Below are positions 1 through 6,082 of a stretch of DNA of 15,294 nucleotides, in pieces. Positions within the stretch are counted from its first letter, which is position 1. Each line of letters starts with the position of its first letter. The DNA is from CAYJKB01 sp964370625 (lineage in GTDB: Bacteria; Bacillota; Clostridia; Oscillospirales; Butyricicoccaceae), in assembly GCA_964370625.1 (NCBI GenBank), contig CAYJKB010000048.1, positions 1-15,294 on the forward strand, given 5' to 3'. The position numbers were made by a program, and so were the translations under genes. The notes under the pieces were generated by a model, which saw only the letters and a program-made list of their open reading frames with translations, was not told where the DNA came from and searched no databases.

Positions 1-893
1 TCTAGCAATTTTTCATCACAAACTTTAATCATAAGATTTCGATTATCTTTATTATTGTCTGTAATTATTTCAATAATTTCAACATCATATTCCAATACAT
101 CTTCTCCACTTACATTCGATAAAATCGTAGCTTTACCTAATTGAACATCAAGGGGATTTGCAATTTGCATAGTTTCTTTATCTTGAAAATACATATCATC
201 GCTCATGATACCAAAAATCCCAGAATCATCATTAGTTTCCACAGAACCTATGTCAATATTAGTTTTACAATCTCCATCTAATGCCCCAGGATTACCTTTA
301 CTCCCCTTAATTACTGATGAAATTTCAGCTGGCATAATACTCCCCTCTTTTATGGGTATAACAACACCACTATCTATATCTGTAATACCATGACCTAACG
401 AGCCATATAATCCTGTTTTAGGTTCAATAAAAGTTATAGTACCAATCCCTGCCATACTATCTCTTACTGTTAAACCAATTTTATAATTCCCTTCAACAGA
501 AAATACAGGTGTAATATTTAAACTTATTTGAGTTTCATCTCGAATAATATTTATTACACATGGATTATCTTTAATTGTTTGCAAAATTTCTTCTAATTCT
601 TCATTTGTTGTAACTTCAATTTCATTTATAGACTTAATGATATCTCCAGAATAAATCCCTGCATCAAAAGCAGGTGTTCTTATTCCTTCACTTGTATTTA
701 CTTCATTTACTTTAGCTATAACTACTCCATCTGCTGTCATTTTTATTCCAGCTGCCTTACCTATTGGAATAAGTTCACTTATATTATTTACTTGATATGC
801 ATATGTGTTTGGTGCATAAAAAGTAGCTAATATTATAAATGATATAAATGCTGCTATTATTTTTTTGTTTTTTGTTACTTTTCGCTTTAAAAT
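1..893 (-). CDS. spoIVB: SpoIVB-type sporulation serine protease (S55), 3' end cut by window edge
   Basis: SpoIVB is secreted by the forespore into the space between forespore and mother cell, where it cleaves SpoIVFA and so triggers pro-sigma-K processing. 297 codons are visible. Residues 11-32 form a hydrophobic signal/anchor segment after a Lys/Arg-rich start. Residues 43-130 form a PDZ region with the family-typical VNTSEG (65-70) and DAGIYSGDII (77-86). The protease domain follows with RDSMAGIGT (144-152) and YGSLGHGITD (163-172), where H168 is the expected catalytic His; D293 near the edge is a likely catalytic Asp. The GMSGSPI-type segment with the catalytic Ser would lie just beyond base 1, so activity cannot be judged. 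No ATG, GTG or TTG occurs in frame between the upstream stop (962-960) and the hydrophobic segment. An ATT at 893-891, 9 nt after AGGAG, is the best start. Family call is strong; start is uncertain. Confidence 0.9.
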   Translation of the reverse strand, partial: MLKRKVTKNKKIIAAFISFIILATFYAPNTYAYQVNNISELIPIGKAAGIKMTADGVVIAKVNEVNTSEGIRTPAFDAGIYSGDIIKSINEIEVTTNEELEEILQTIKDNPCVINIIRDETQISLNITPVFSVEGNYKIGLTVRDSMAGIGTITFIEPKTGLYGSLGHGITDIDSGVVIPIKEGSIMPAEISSVIKGSKGNPGALDGDCKTNIDIGSVETNDDSGIFGIMSDDMYFQDKETMQIANPLDVQLGKATILSNVSGEDVLEYDVEIIEIITDNNKDNRNLMIKVCDEKLL

Positions 894-909
894 ATTATCC
901 TCTCCTTTC
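894..909 (-). promoter_or_regulatory. Strong RBS fixing an ATT start for spoIVB
   Basis: On the minus strand AAAGGAGAGG (909-900) is followed after normal spacing by ATT at 893-891, in frame with the protease. The strong Shine-Dalgarno sequence and the lack of any standard start codon nearby are why ATT was chosen. Just upstream, CATACAATA (926-918) loosely resembles a forespore sigma-G -10 element (CATnnTA). That would suit spoIVB, but no convincing -35 was found. Confidence 0.5.
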
Positions 910-1076
910 TTCTTTTTTATTGTATGTAAATTTAAAATATAAATCCTCTTAACTCTATGCTAAAAATGTAATTTTAAAACATTTAATCTTAATCTTGCAT
1001 AAATTCCAATTTTTACATCTTAATAAAAATTTAATAAAATAATTTATCGAAAAACATTTTTTATTGTTAAGTTTTA

Positions 1077-1085
1077 TGATATAAT
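1077..1085 (+). promoter_or_regulatory. Extended -10 promoter for rlmB operon
   Basis: TGATATAAT is a perfect extended -10 (TG-n-TATAAT) about 60 nt before the rlmB start. The -35 region 17 bp upstream is only T-rich, as is common for extended -10 promoters. Transcription would start near 1092 and read through rlmB and the overlapping downstream gene. Confidence 0.6.
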
Positions 1086-1144
1086 GTATATGTATAATTA
1101 TATTTATATAATTTTTAAAAGTAAAACATAGTTTGGAGATTAAT

Positions 1145-1948
1145 ATGAGAAAGAATTTTAATAATAAAAGAATCCGCGAAGAAGAAAAAGATGATGATTT
1201 CGTTCCTGAAAATATTTTAGAAGGTAGAAATCCTGTATTAGAAGCATTAAGGGCTGAACGTACAATTGATAAATTATTAGTAGCTACAGATATTTCAAAT
1301 CGATTAGGTGATATTGTTAGAATTGCTAAAAATCAAGGTATCGTTGTTACTGAATGTGATAGACGTAAACTTGATGCCGTAAGCACTACTGGTAATCATC
1401 AAGGTGTTATTGCTTATGTTTCTGCTAAAGAATATGTTAGTATTGAAGAAATTTTAAATACTGCAAAAGATAGAAATCAAAAACCTTTAATTGTTATTTG
1501 TGATGGAATAACTGATCCTCATAATCTTGGTGCTATTATCAGAAGTGCTGAAACTGCTGGTGCACATGGTATTATCATTCCTAAGCGTCGTGCTTCTGGG
1601 CTTACAGCTGTTGTATCTAAAGCTTCTGCTGGTGCAATTGAACATATGAATATTTGTAAAGTTACAAATATTGCAACTGCTATTGAAAAACTTAAAGAAC
1701 TAGGTGTTTGGATTTTCTGTGCAGATGGTGAAGCTACTTCAAATCTTTATAAAGCTGATTTAAAAGATAGTTCAGCTATTGTAATTGGTTCTGAAGGCGA
1801 AGGAGTTAGCCGAATTGTTCGTGAAAAATGTGATTTTCTAGTTAGTATCCCTATGATGGGAAATGTTTCTAGCTTAAATGCATCAAATGCTTGTGCAGTG
1901 CTTTTATATGAAGCAGTGAGACAGAGAATGGAGGTAACTAATGGCTGA
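1145..1948 (+). CDS. rlmB: 23S rRNA (guanosine-2'-O)-methyltransferase, RlmB/TrmH (SpoU) family
   Basis: A SPOUT-class enzyme that uses S-adenosylmethionine to methylate a ribose 2'-OH in RNA; RlmB modifies G2251 of 23S rRNA in E. coli. The 267-residue product begins with a charged tail. An L30e-like substrate-binding domain follows, with the family hallmark EGRNPVLEAL at 26-35. The knotted catalytic domain then carries all three motifs: NLGAIIRSAE (127-136, with the conserved Asn and Arg), IGSEGEGVS (214-222) and IPMMGNVSSLNASNA (235-249). Start: ATG at 1145, 6 nt after GGAG (1135-1138). An in-frame TTG at 1133 overlaps that RBS and is rejected. The stop overlaps the next gene by 8 nt, so the two are probably translationally coupled. 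TrmH-family members with other RNA targets look alike, so the exact target is inferred. Confidence 0.9.
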   Translation: MRKNFNNKRIREEEKDDDFVPENILEGRNPVLEALRAERTIDKLLVATDISNRLGDIVRIAKNQGIVVTECDRRKLDAVSTTGNHQGVIAYVSAKEYVSIEEILNTAKDRNQKPLIVICDGITDPHNLGAIIRSAETAGAHGIIIPKRRASGLTAVVSKASAGAIEHMNICKVTNIATAIEKLKELGVWIFCADGEATSNLYKADLKDSSAIVIGSEGEGVSRIVREKCDFLVSIPMMGNVSSLNASNACAVLLYEAVRQRMEVTNG

Positions 1949-4148
1949 TCATTTAATGGATACTGTTGATTTAAATGAAATCAGAAAGATATTAGAAGGT
2001 TCTGATAATTCAAATAATAATTCGCATTCATTAGACGAAATTTTGGCTGAAATGGGCACTCCATCTCCTAGTAAAAGTAGACGTGATCCTGATGAAATCA
2101 TAAAAAATTCAATAGGTATTAGTATTTCAAAAGAGACTACATCTAATCATTCCTTAAAGCCAAGTGATGATGTTTCATATTCTATAAATAAACGTGAAAC
2201 ACCTACTTATAAAGATGATTTACCTTATTTGCCACCATCTAACCAGTCAAACACATTAAACAGAAATTATAATGATGGTTTTAACACAAATTTAAAATCA
2301 AAATCTACTCCAAATCAAATTAAAAAATCATCATTTAAAAAATATGATACAGCAAGACTTAATACAGGTAGACTTGATAATAAAGGTTCTTGGCGAGATG
2401 TAATTGGGGATAGTTCTAAATTATCTCCTGAAGCACCTGAGGAAAAATTATCAACTACGCATAAACTAAATCTTGTGCAAAACAAACCTGATGCAGAACA
2501 AATAATCGTAAAAGATCCAAAACTTAGTGAAAAAAGCTGTAAGCGACGTGTCAAGTCGCTTACAAAGCGTTCTATTTTAGTGTTATTAATTTGGATTTTA
2601 AGCTGTTATTTATCATTTGCATATGATTTTTCTCTCCCTCTGCCTAATATTATTTCTTTTCCTGAAAATACATCTTATTATATACTTTCAATCATTTCAC
2701 TTCAAATTATTGCTATGCTCGTGGTTATTGATGTTGTTGGTATGTCTATTTATAATTTATTTCATCGAAAAGCAGGTTTTGAAGCTCTTGCTGTTGTTGC
2801 AGGCATTAGCACTATATTACATGGGATTTCAACTATTCTCTTTCCTGAAAATGGAATTTTCTTACCATTCAGTGCTGTCACAATAGGTGCACTATTCTTT
2901 TCTGTTATTTCTGTTAAACAAAAAATTTATGCTAAACAAAATACATATCAAGTTTGTGCAACCACCGAAACTCCTGTTGGAATCTTTGTTAAAGAGGAAG
3001 AAAGCATTATAGGTGTTAAAGAAAAAGTTGCTACTCGTGATGATTTTCTAAAAGAACTTACACGAAATGATGTATCTGTAATTGTTAGCCGTGTTTATGT
3101 GCCTTTAGCAATTTTACTTGCAATTGTGCTTGCTTTTTTAGCTACAATATTAACCGGTAACATAAAGCTTTATTTTTGGGTATTATCTGCAATTTTATGT
3201 GCATCTGCAACTTTTGGTATTATAACATCTTTTTCATATCCTTATTCATGGATTTGCAAATTGTTTGCAAATGAAGGAATTGCAATTAGTCCAACTCGTA
3301 ATGTTTCTGTAATTTCTGACATTGAAACTGTTATTTTAACAGATGATGATATCTTCCCTAAAGATGCAGTGTCTATACAAAGCATGAAAATTTTTGGCAA
3401 TTATTCATCTGAACAAATGTTAGCTTATGCTTTAGCATTACTTGATGAAGCGAATCTTTCTATTGCTCAAATTTTTCATGATTTATTAAAGGAAAAATAT
3501 GGACGACCTGTTTATGCTACAAATGTAGCAAGTTATGAAGCTGGTGGACTTTCTGCTGATATTAACAACGATAATATTCTTTTAGGTACATCTGCTTTTG
3601 TTGTTCGTATGGGTATTCGTATGCCAGAAGAAATCAAATACAAAGATGCCTTATATCTTACGATTAATAGGGAAATTGTAGCTGTTTTTGCTATGAAGTA
3701 TGATGTTTCTGCCAATATGTATAATGCTTTTAGCAGATTTACTGATTTGAAATTTTCTCCAATTTTAGCAGTGCGCAACTTTATGATAACTGTGCCAATG
3801 GTTGAAAAAATATTCGAATTAAAACGTGGACTTTGTCAATTCCCAAATTTAGATAAACGAATTAGACATAGTAGAAAAGGCGATTATGAACACGAATTAC
3901 CTTGTGCGATTTTATCTCGTGATAATGTTTCTGCATTTTCTTTATGTATAAAAGTTATGTCAAGCTTTAAAATTATAACAAGACTTAATTTTATTGTTAG
4001 TATATTTGGAAGTTTAATCGGAATGCTGCTTATGGCATATCTTGCATATTCATTTGCACATTTAACACTTACTCCCTATAATTTATTATGTTATAATATC
4101 ATTTGGAGTGCTCCTGTTTTTTTAATTTCTCAAAATCTTAAACAATAA
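1941..4148 (+). CDS. Degenerate P1B-type (heavy-metal) ATPase-like membrane protein, probable pseudoenzyme
   Basis: 735 residues. Residues 1-205 are polar, Ser/Asn/Lys-rich and probably disordered. The rest follows the P1B-ATPase plan. Four membrane segments (about 211-228, 246-268, 281-301, 306-325) precede a shrunken actuator region (326-380) with no TGE motif. A membrane pair follows (383-404, 409-431), where the usual CPC reads C420-A-S. A P/N-like region (450-660) comes next, then two last membrane helices (682-705, 711-729). Within the P/N region, ETVILTDDDIFP (462-473) sits where TVVFDKTGTLT is expected. YEAGGLSADINNDNILLG (532-549) matches the nucleotide-domain strand pattern, and LYLTINREIVAVFAMKYD (571-588) matches the P-domain re-entry. 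TGDN and GDGxND motifs are absent. Ion pumping is therefore unlikely; a regulatory, scaffold or sensor role is conjecture. ATG 1941 lies 6 nt after GGAGG (1930-1934). A terminator follows. Confidence 0.62.
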   Translation: MADHLMDTVDLNEIRKILEGSDNSNNNSHSLDEILAEMGTPSPSKSRRDPDEIIKNSIGISISKETTSNHSLKPSDDVSYSINKRETPTYKDDLPYLPPSNQSNTLNRNYNDGFNTNLKSKSTPNQIKKSSFKKYDTARLNTGRLDNKGSWRDVIGDSSKLSPEAPEEKLSTTHKLNLVQNKPDAEQIIVKDPKLSEKSCKRRVKSLTKRSILVLLIWILSCYLSFAYDFSLPLPNIISFPENTSYYILSIISLQIIAMLVVIDVVGMSIYNLFHRKAGFEALAVVAGISTILHGISTILFPENGIFLPFSAVTIGALFFSVISVKQKIYAKQNTYQVCATTETPVGIFVKEEESIIGVKEKVATRDDFLKELTRNDVSVIVSRVYVPLAILLAIVLAFLATILTGNIKLYFWVLSAILCASATFGIITSFSYPYSWICKLFANEGIAISPTRNVSVISDIETVILTDDDIFPKDAVSIQSMKIFGNYSSEQMLAYALALLDEANLSIAQIFHDLLKEKYGRPVYATNVASYEAGGLSADINNDNILLGTSAFVVRMGIRMPEEIKYKDALYLTINREIVAVFAMKYDVSANMYNAFSRFTDLKFSPILAVRNFMITVPMVEKIFELKRGLCQFPNLDKRIRHSRKGDYEHELPCAILSRDNVSAFSLCIKVMSSFKIITRLNFIVSIFGSLIGMLLMAYLAYSFAHLTLTPYNLLCYNIIWSAPVFLISQNLKQ

Positions 4149-4168
4149 ATATTTATAATTTCAAACCC

Positions 4169-4201
4169 ATGGGTGACTATAACTAATAGTTGCCCATTTT
4201 T
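4169..4201 (+). terminator. Intrinsic terminator after rlmB/P-ATPase-like operon
   Basis: Twelve-bp stem (4169-4180 with 4186-4197, including two G-U pairs), loop AACTA, followed by TTTTT. It lies 20 nt after the stop codon of the P-ATPase-like gene and separates that operon from the coaX-like gene. Confidence 0.8.
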
Positions 4202-4254
4202 GTATTTAATGTTAAATTTTTAGCTATATTTATTTGGGTTTTTAGTGTAATTAT

Positions 4255-4296
4255 TTGACTTTTTCTATTTACTTTTATATATTAATGTTATATAAT
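4255..4296 (+). promoter_or_regulatory. Two overlapping sigma-A promoters before the coaX-like gene
   Basis: P1: TTGACT (4255-4260), 17 bp, TATATT (4278-4283). P2: TTTACT (4268-4273), 17 bp, TATAAT (4291-4296). Each matches the vegetative consensus well. Either gives a short leader ending in AGGAGG (4321-4326), 4 nt before ATG 4331. Which one is used cannot be told from the sequence. Confidence 0.65.
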
Positions 4297-4330
4297 ACTA
4301 TGTGAAATCGAAAGCTTATGAGGAGGCTTT

Positions 4331-5098
4331 ATGTTACTTACAGTAAATATTGGCAATATTAATATTGACCTTGCAGTTTTTGATGGCAATGAGCCGATTA
4401 TGTTTTCTCAAATCGCCACTGACCAAAATAAAACATCTGATCAATATTGTGCAGAAATCAATAATATACTTAAGCTTTATGATGTTGCAAAACAGCATAT
4501 TGATGGTGCAATTGTTTGTTCTGTTGTTCCAAAGTTATCTCATGTTCTTGAATTTGCACTTAAAACGCTATTTAATTGTAAAGTAATATTATTATCTTCC
4601 AAAGTTCGTACAGGAATTAATATTAAAACAGATAATCCACGATTAGTAGGTTCTGATTTAGTTTGCGGAGCTGTTTATGCTGTGCACAATAATTCTTATC
4701 CATGTATTATAGTTAATATTGAAACAGCGATTACTTTTACGCTGATTGATAAAGATGCTACACTTTGTGGATATGTCATTTTTCCAGGACCTGAAATTTC
4801 ACTTGAAGCACTTAAAATTCGTGCTGCTCAACTTCCTTATATTGGAATTGAAACACCTGCTTCGCATGTTGCATGTAAAAATACTTCTGATGCATTAAAA
4901 TCTGGTATTGTACATGGTACCGCCTCTTTAATTGATGGTATGGTTCAAAAACTTGCAAATGAAGTAGATGGTGATGTTAAGATTATTGCATCTGGCATGT
5001 ATACTGATGTAATTATTCCTTTTTGTCAGAGCGAAATTCAAGTCGAAAAAAATCTATTGTCTTATGCGCTTAATATTATCTGGTTACGAAACACCTAA
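4331..5098 (+). CDS. Type III pantothenate kinase (CoaX) homologue with altered active site
   Basis: CoaX enzymes (ASKHA fold) phosphorylate pantothenate, the first step of CoA synthesis. The 255-residue length and motif order fit the family. NIGNIN (6-11) stands at the DxGNTN phosphate-binding motif. NPRLVGSDLV (102-111) stands at the P-x-x-VGxD segment, retaining D109. IVNIETAITFTLID (127-140) stands at VDFGTATTFDVV, GYVIFPG (147-153) at GGAIAPG, and SGIVHGTASLIDG (191-203) at SGIVYG...DG. ASGMY (220-224) stands at the ATGGL segment. Thus two of the three Asp residues known to be conserved in the family are Asn (N6, N129), the Gly after the second is Glu (E131), and TGG is SGM. The family call is firm but kinase activity is doubtful. 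It may be a regulatory paralogue, so no gene symbol is assigned. It precedes a probable pantothenate transporter gene by 62 nt. Confidence 0.8.
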   Translation: MLLTVNIGNINIDLAVFDGNEPIMFSQIATDQNKTSDQYCAEINNILKLYDVAKQHIDGAIVCSVVPKLSHVLEFALKTLFNCKVILLSSKVRTGINIKTDNPRLVGSDLVCGAVYAVHNNSYPCIIVNIETAITFTLIDKDATLCGYVIFPGPEISLEALKIRAAQLPYIGIETPASHVACKNTSDALKSGIVHGTASLIDGMVQKLANEVDGDVKIIASGMYTDVIIPFCQSEIQVEKNLLSYALNIIWLRNT

Positions 5099-5125
5099 AC
5101 CGATTTCTAAAATTTAAGCACTGTA

Positions 5126-5139
5126 TCCGATATATCGGA
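5126..5139. promoter_or_regulatory. 14-bp perfect palindrome between coaX-like gene and ECF transporter gene
   Basis: TCCGATATATCGGA is a perfect inverted repeat 21 nt before the transporter start and only 9 nt upstream of its AGGAGG (5148-5153). No T-run follows, so it is not a terminator. It could be an operator for a dimeric regulator, or an RNA hairpin next to the RBS. The regulator is unknown. Confidence 0.45.
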
Positions 5140-5160
5140 ACGGGAGCAGGAGGAATTTTT

Positions 5161-5799
5161 ATGTCAAAAACAAGCAAAACACTTTCTATGGTGCAACTTG
5201 CACTTTTTTGTGCAATTATAGTTGTCCTATCTAGCACAGCACTGGGTTATATACCTTTAGGCGCTATTCGAGCAACAACAATTCATATCCCTGTTATCAT
5301 CGGTGGAATTGTATTGGGACCTCGAGCTGGTGCATTTTTAGGTGGAGTATTTGGGCTAACAAGCTTTATCAATAATACTATTAATCCTGTGATTACATCT
5401 TTTGTTTTTACACCTTTTTATGATTTAGGCGATTTTAACGGTGGATTTATGAGTATCGTTATTTGTTTTGTTCCTAGAATTTTAATTGGTATCACTGCAG
5501 CTTATGCTTATCGTGGCCTTATAAAGCTAAAAGCACCTACATGTCTTTCAGCAGCAATAGCTGGATTTATTGGCTCAATAACTAATACTGTTTTGGTTAT
5601 GAGTGGTATTTATTTCTTCTTTGGGGAAAGCTATGCTTTAGCTCGTGAAATGCCTATAACTGAGCTTTTAGGACTTATTTTAAGTGTTATAACTGTAAAT
5701 GGTGTAATTGAAGCTATCGTCGCTACAATAATTGCAACCTCTGTAGCTTTACCTTTATTAAAAATCACAAAAAACAAATTAGTTAATTCAGTAAGTTAA
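5161..5799 (+). CDS. panT: ECF transporter substrate-binding (S) component, probably pantothenate (PanT)
   Basis: S components of energy-coupling-factor transporters bind a vitamin in the membrane and dock on the shared EcfT/EcfA module, which supplies ATP-driven transport. The 212-residue product is almost wholly hydrophobic with about six membrane helices. Helix 1 carries the ALFCA (14-18) AxxxA-type motif that contacts EcfT in this family. The stretch from YIPLGAIRATTIHIPVIIGG through LGPRAGAFLGGVFGLTSF is typical of PanT-like proteins. No EcfA or EcfT gene lies nearby, as expected for group II systems with an unlinked energizing module. The pantothenate assignment rests on resemblance plus the adjacent coaX-like gene. 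A different vitamin is possible. ATG 5161 follows AGGAGG by 7 nt. Confidence 0.78.
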   Translation: MSKTSKTLSMVQLALFCAIIVVLSSTALGYIPLGAIRATTIHIPVIIGGIVLGPRAGAFLGGVFGLTSFINNTINPVITSFVFTPFYDLGDFNGGFMSIVICFVPRILIGITAAYAYRGLIKLKAPTCLSAAIAGFIGSITNTVLVMSGIYFFFGESYALAREMPITELLGLILSVITVNGVIEAIVATIIATSVALPLLKITKNKLVNSVS

Positions 5800-5811
5800 T
5801 ATACAAAAGGG
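5757..5811. repeat. 55-nt contig-end overlap, left copy
   Basis: Identical to 5912-5966 and ends exactly at the N run, where the second copy resumes at the far side. It covers the last codons of the ECF transporter gene. A match of exactly 55 nt on both sides of a 100-N gap is what an assembler leaves when two contigs overlapping by one k-mer are scaffolded without being merged. Confidence 0.9.
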
Positions 5812-5911
5812 NNNNNNNNNNNNNNNNNNNNNNNNNNNNNNNNNNNNNNNNNNNNNNNNNNNNNNNNNNNNNNNNNNNNNNNNNNNNNNNNNNNNNNNNN
5901 NNNNNNNNNNN
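5812..5911. other. Assembly gap (100 N), probably spurious
   Basis: Exactly 100 N between two identical 55-nt ends. Collapsing the copies puts the terminator stem 7 nt after the ECF transporter stop codon, a natural arrangement. This supports there being no missing DNA. Confidence 0.9.
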
Positions 5912-5966
5912 ATTAAAAATCACAAAAAACAAATTAGTTAATTCAGTAAGTTAATATACAAAAGGG
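5912..5966. repeat. 55-nt contig-end overlap, right copy
   Basis: Exact second copy of 5757-5811. It contains a duplicate of the transporter's last codons and stop and should not be annotated as a separate gene fragment. Confidence 0.9.
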
Positions 5967-5996
5967 GTGTGTCGTAATTAGGCACACCCCTTAAAA
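5962..5996 (+). terminator. Terminator-like hairpin after the ECF transporter gene
   Basis: An 11-bp stem, AAGGGGTGTGT (5962-5972) with GCACACCCCTT (5982-5992, one G-U pair), and a 9-nt loop. The following tract is only TTAAAAT, so on its own it may be weak; a stronger terminator lies 40 nt downstream. Confidence 0.6.
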
Positions 5997-6029
5997 TAAA
6001 TCAGGATTTGTTTTAACTTTTCCTTTAGC

Positions 6030-6077
6030 AAAATAAGGCTGTGACGAAAATTATCATTTCGTCACAGCCTTATTTTT
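6030..6077. terminator. Bidirectional intrinsic terminator with perfect 20-bp stem
   Basis: Arms 6030-6049 and 6057-6076 are perfectly complementary over 20 bp with loop ATTATCA. The outer ends are A-rich on the left and T-rich on the right, so each strand ends in a U tract. It lies between the convergent ECF transporter gene (plus) and the diguanylate cyclase gene (minus, stop at 6083) and can terminate both. Confidence 0.9.
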
Positions 6078-6082
6078 ATATT

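Noticed and set aside
205..393. 62-codon plus-strand ORF
   Set aside because: Lies wholly antisense to the well-supported spoIVB coding region and has no RBS or recognisable product.
1133..1144. TTG start extending rlmB by four codons
   Set aside because: The TTG abuts the GGAG ribosome binding site that properly serves ATG 1145.
5757..5966. A genuine direct repeat such as an attachment-site duplication or a CRISPR-like pair
   Set aside because: The copies abut a 100-N run exactly and have the same 55-nt length as the pair at the second gap, which fits an assembly artefact.
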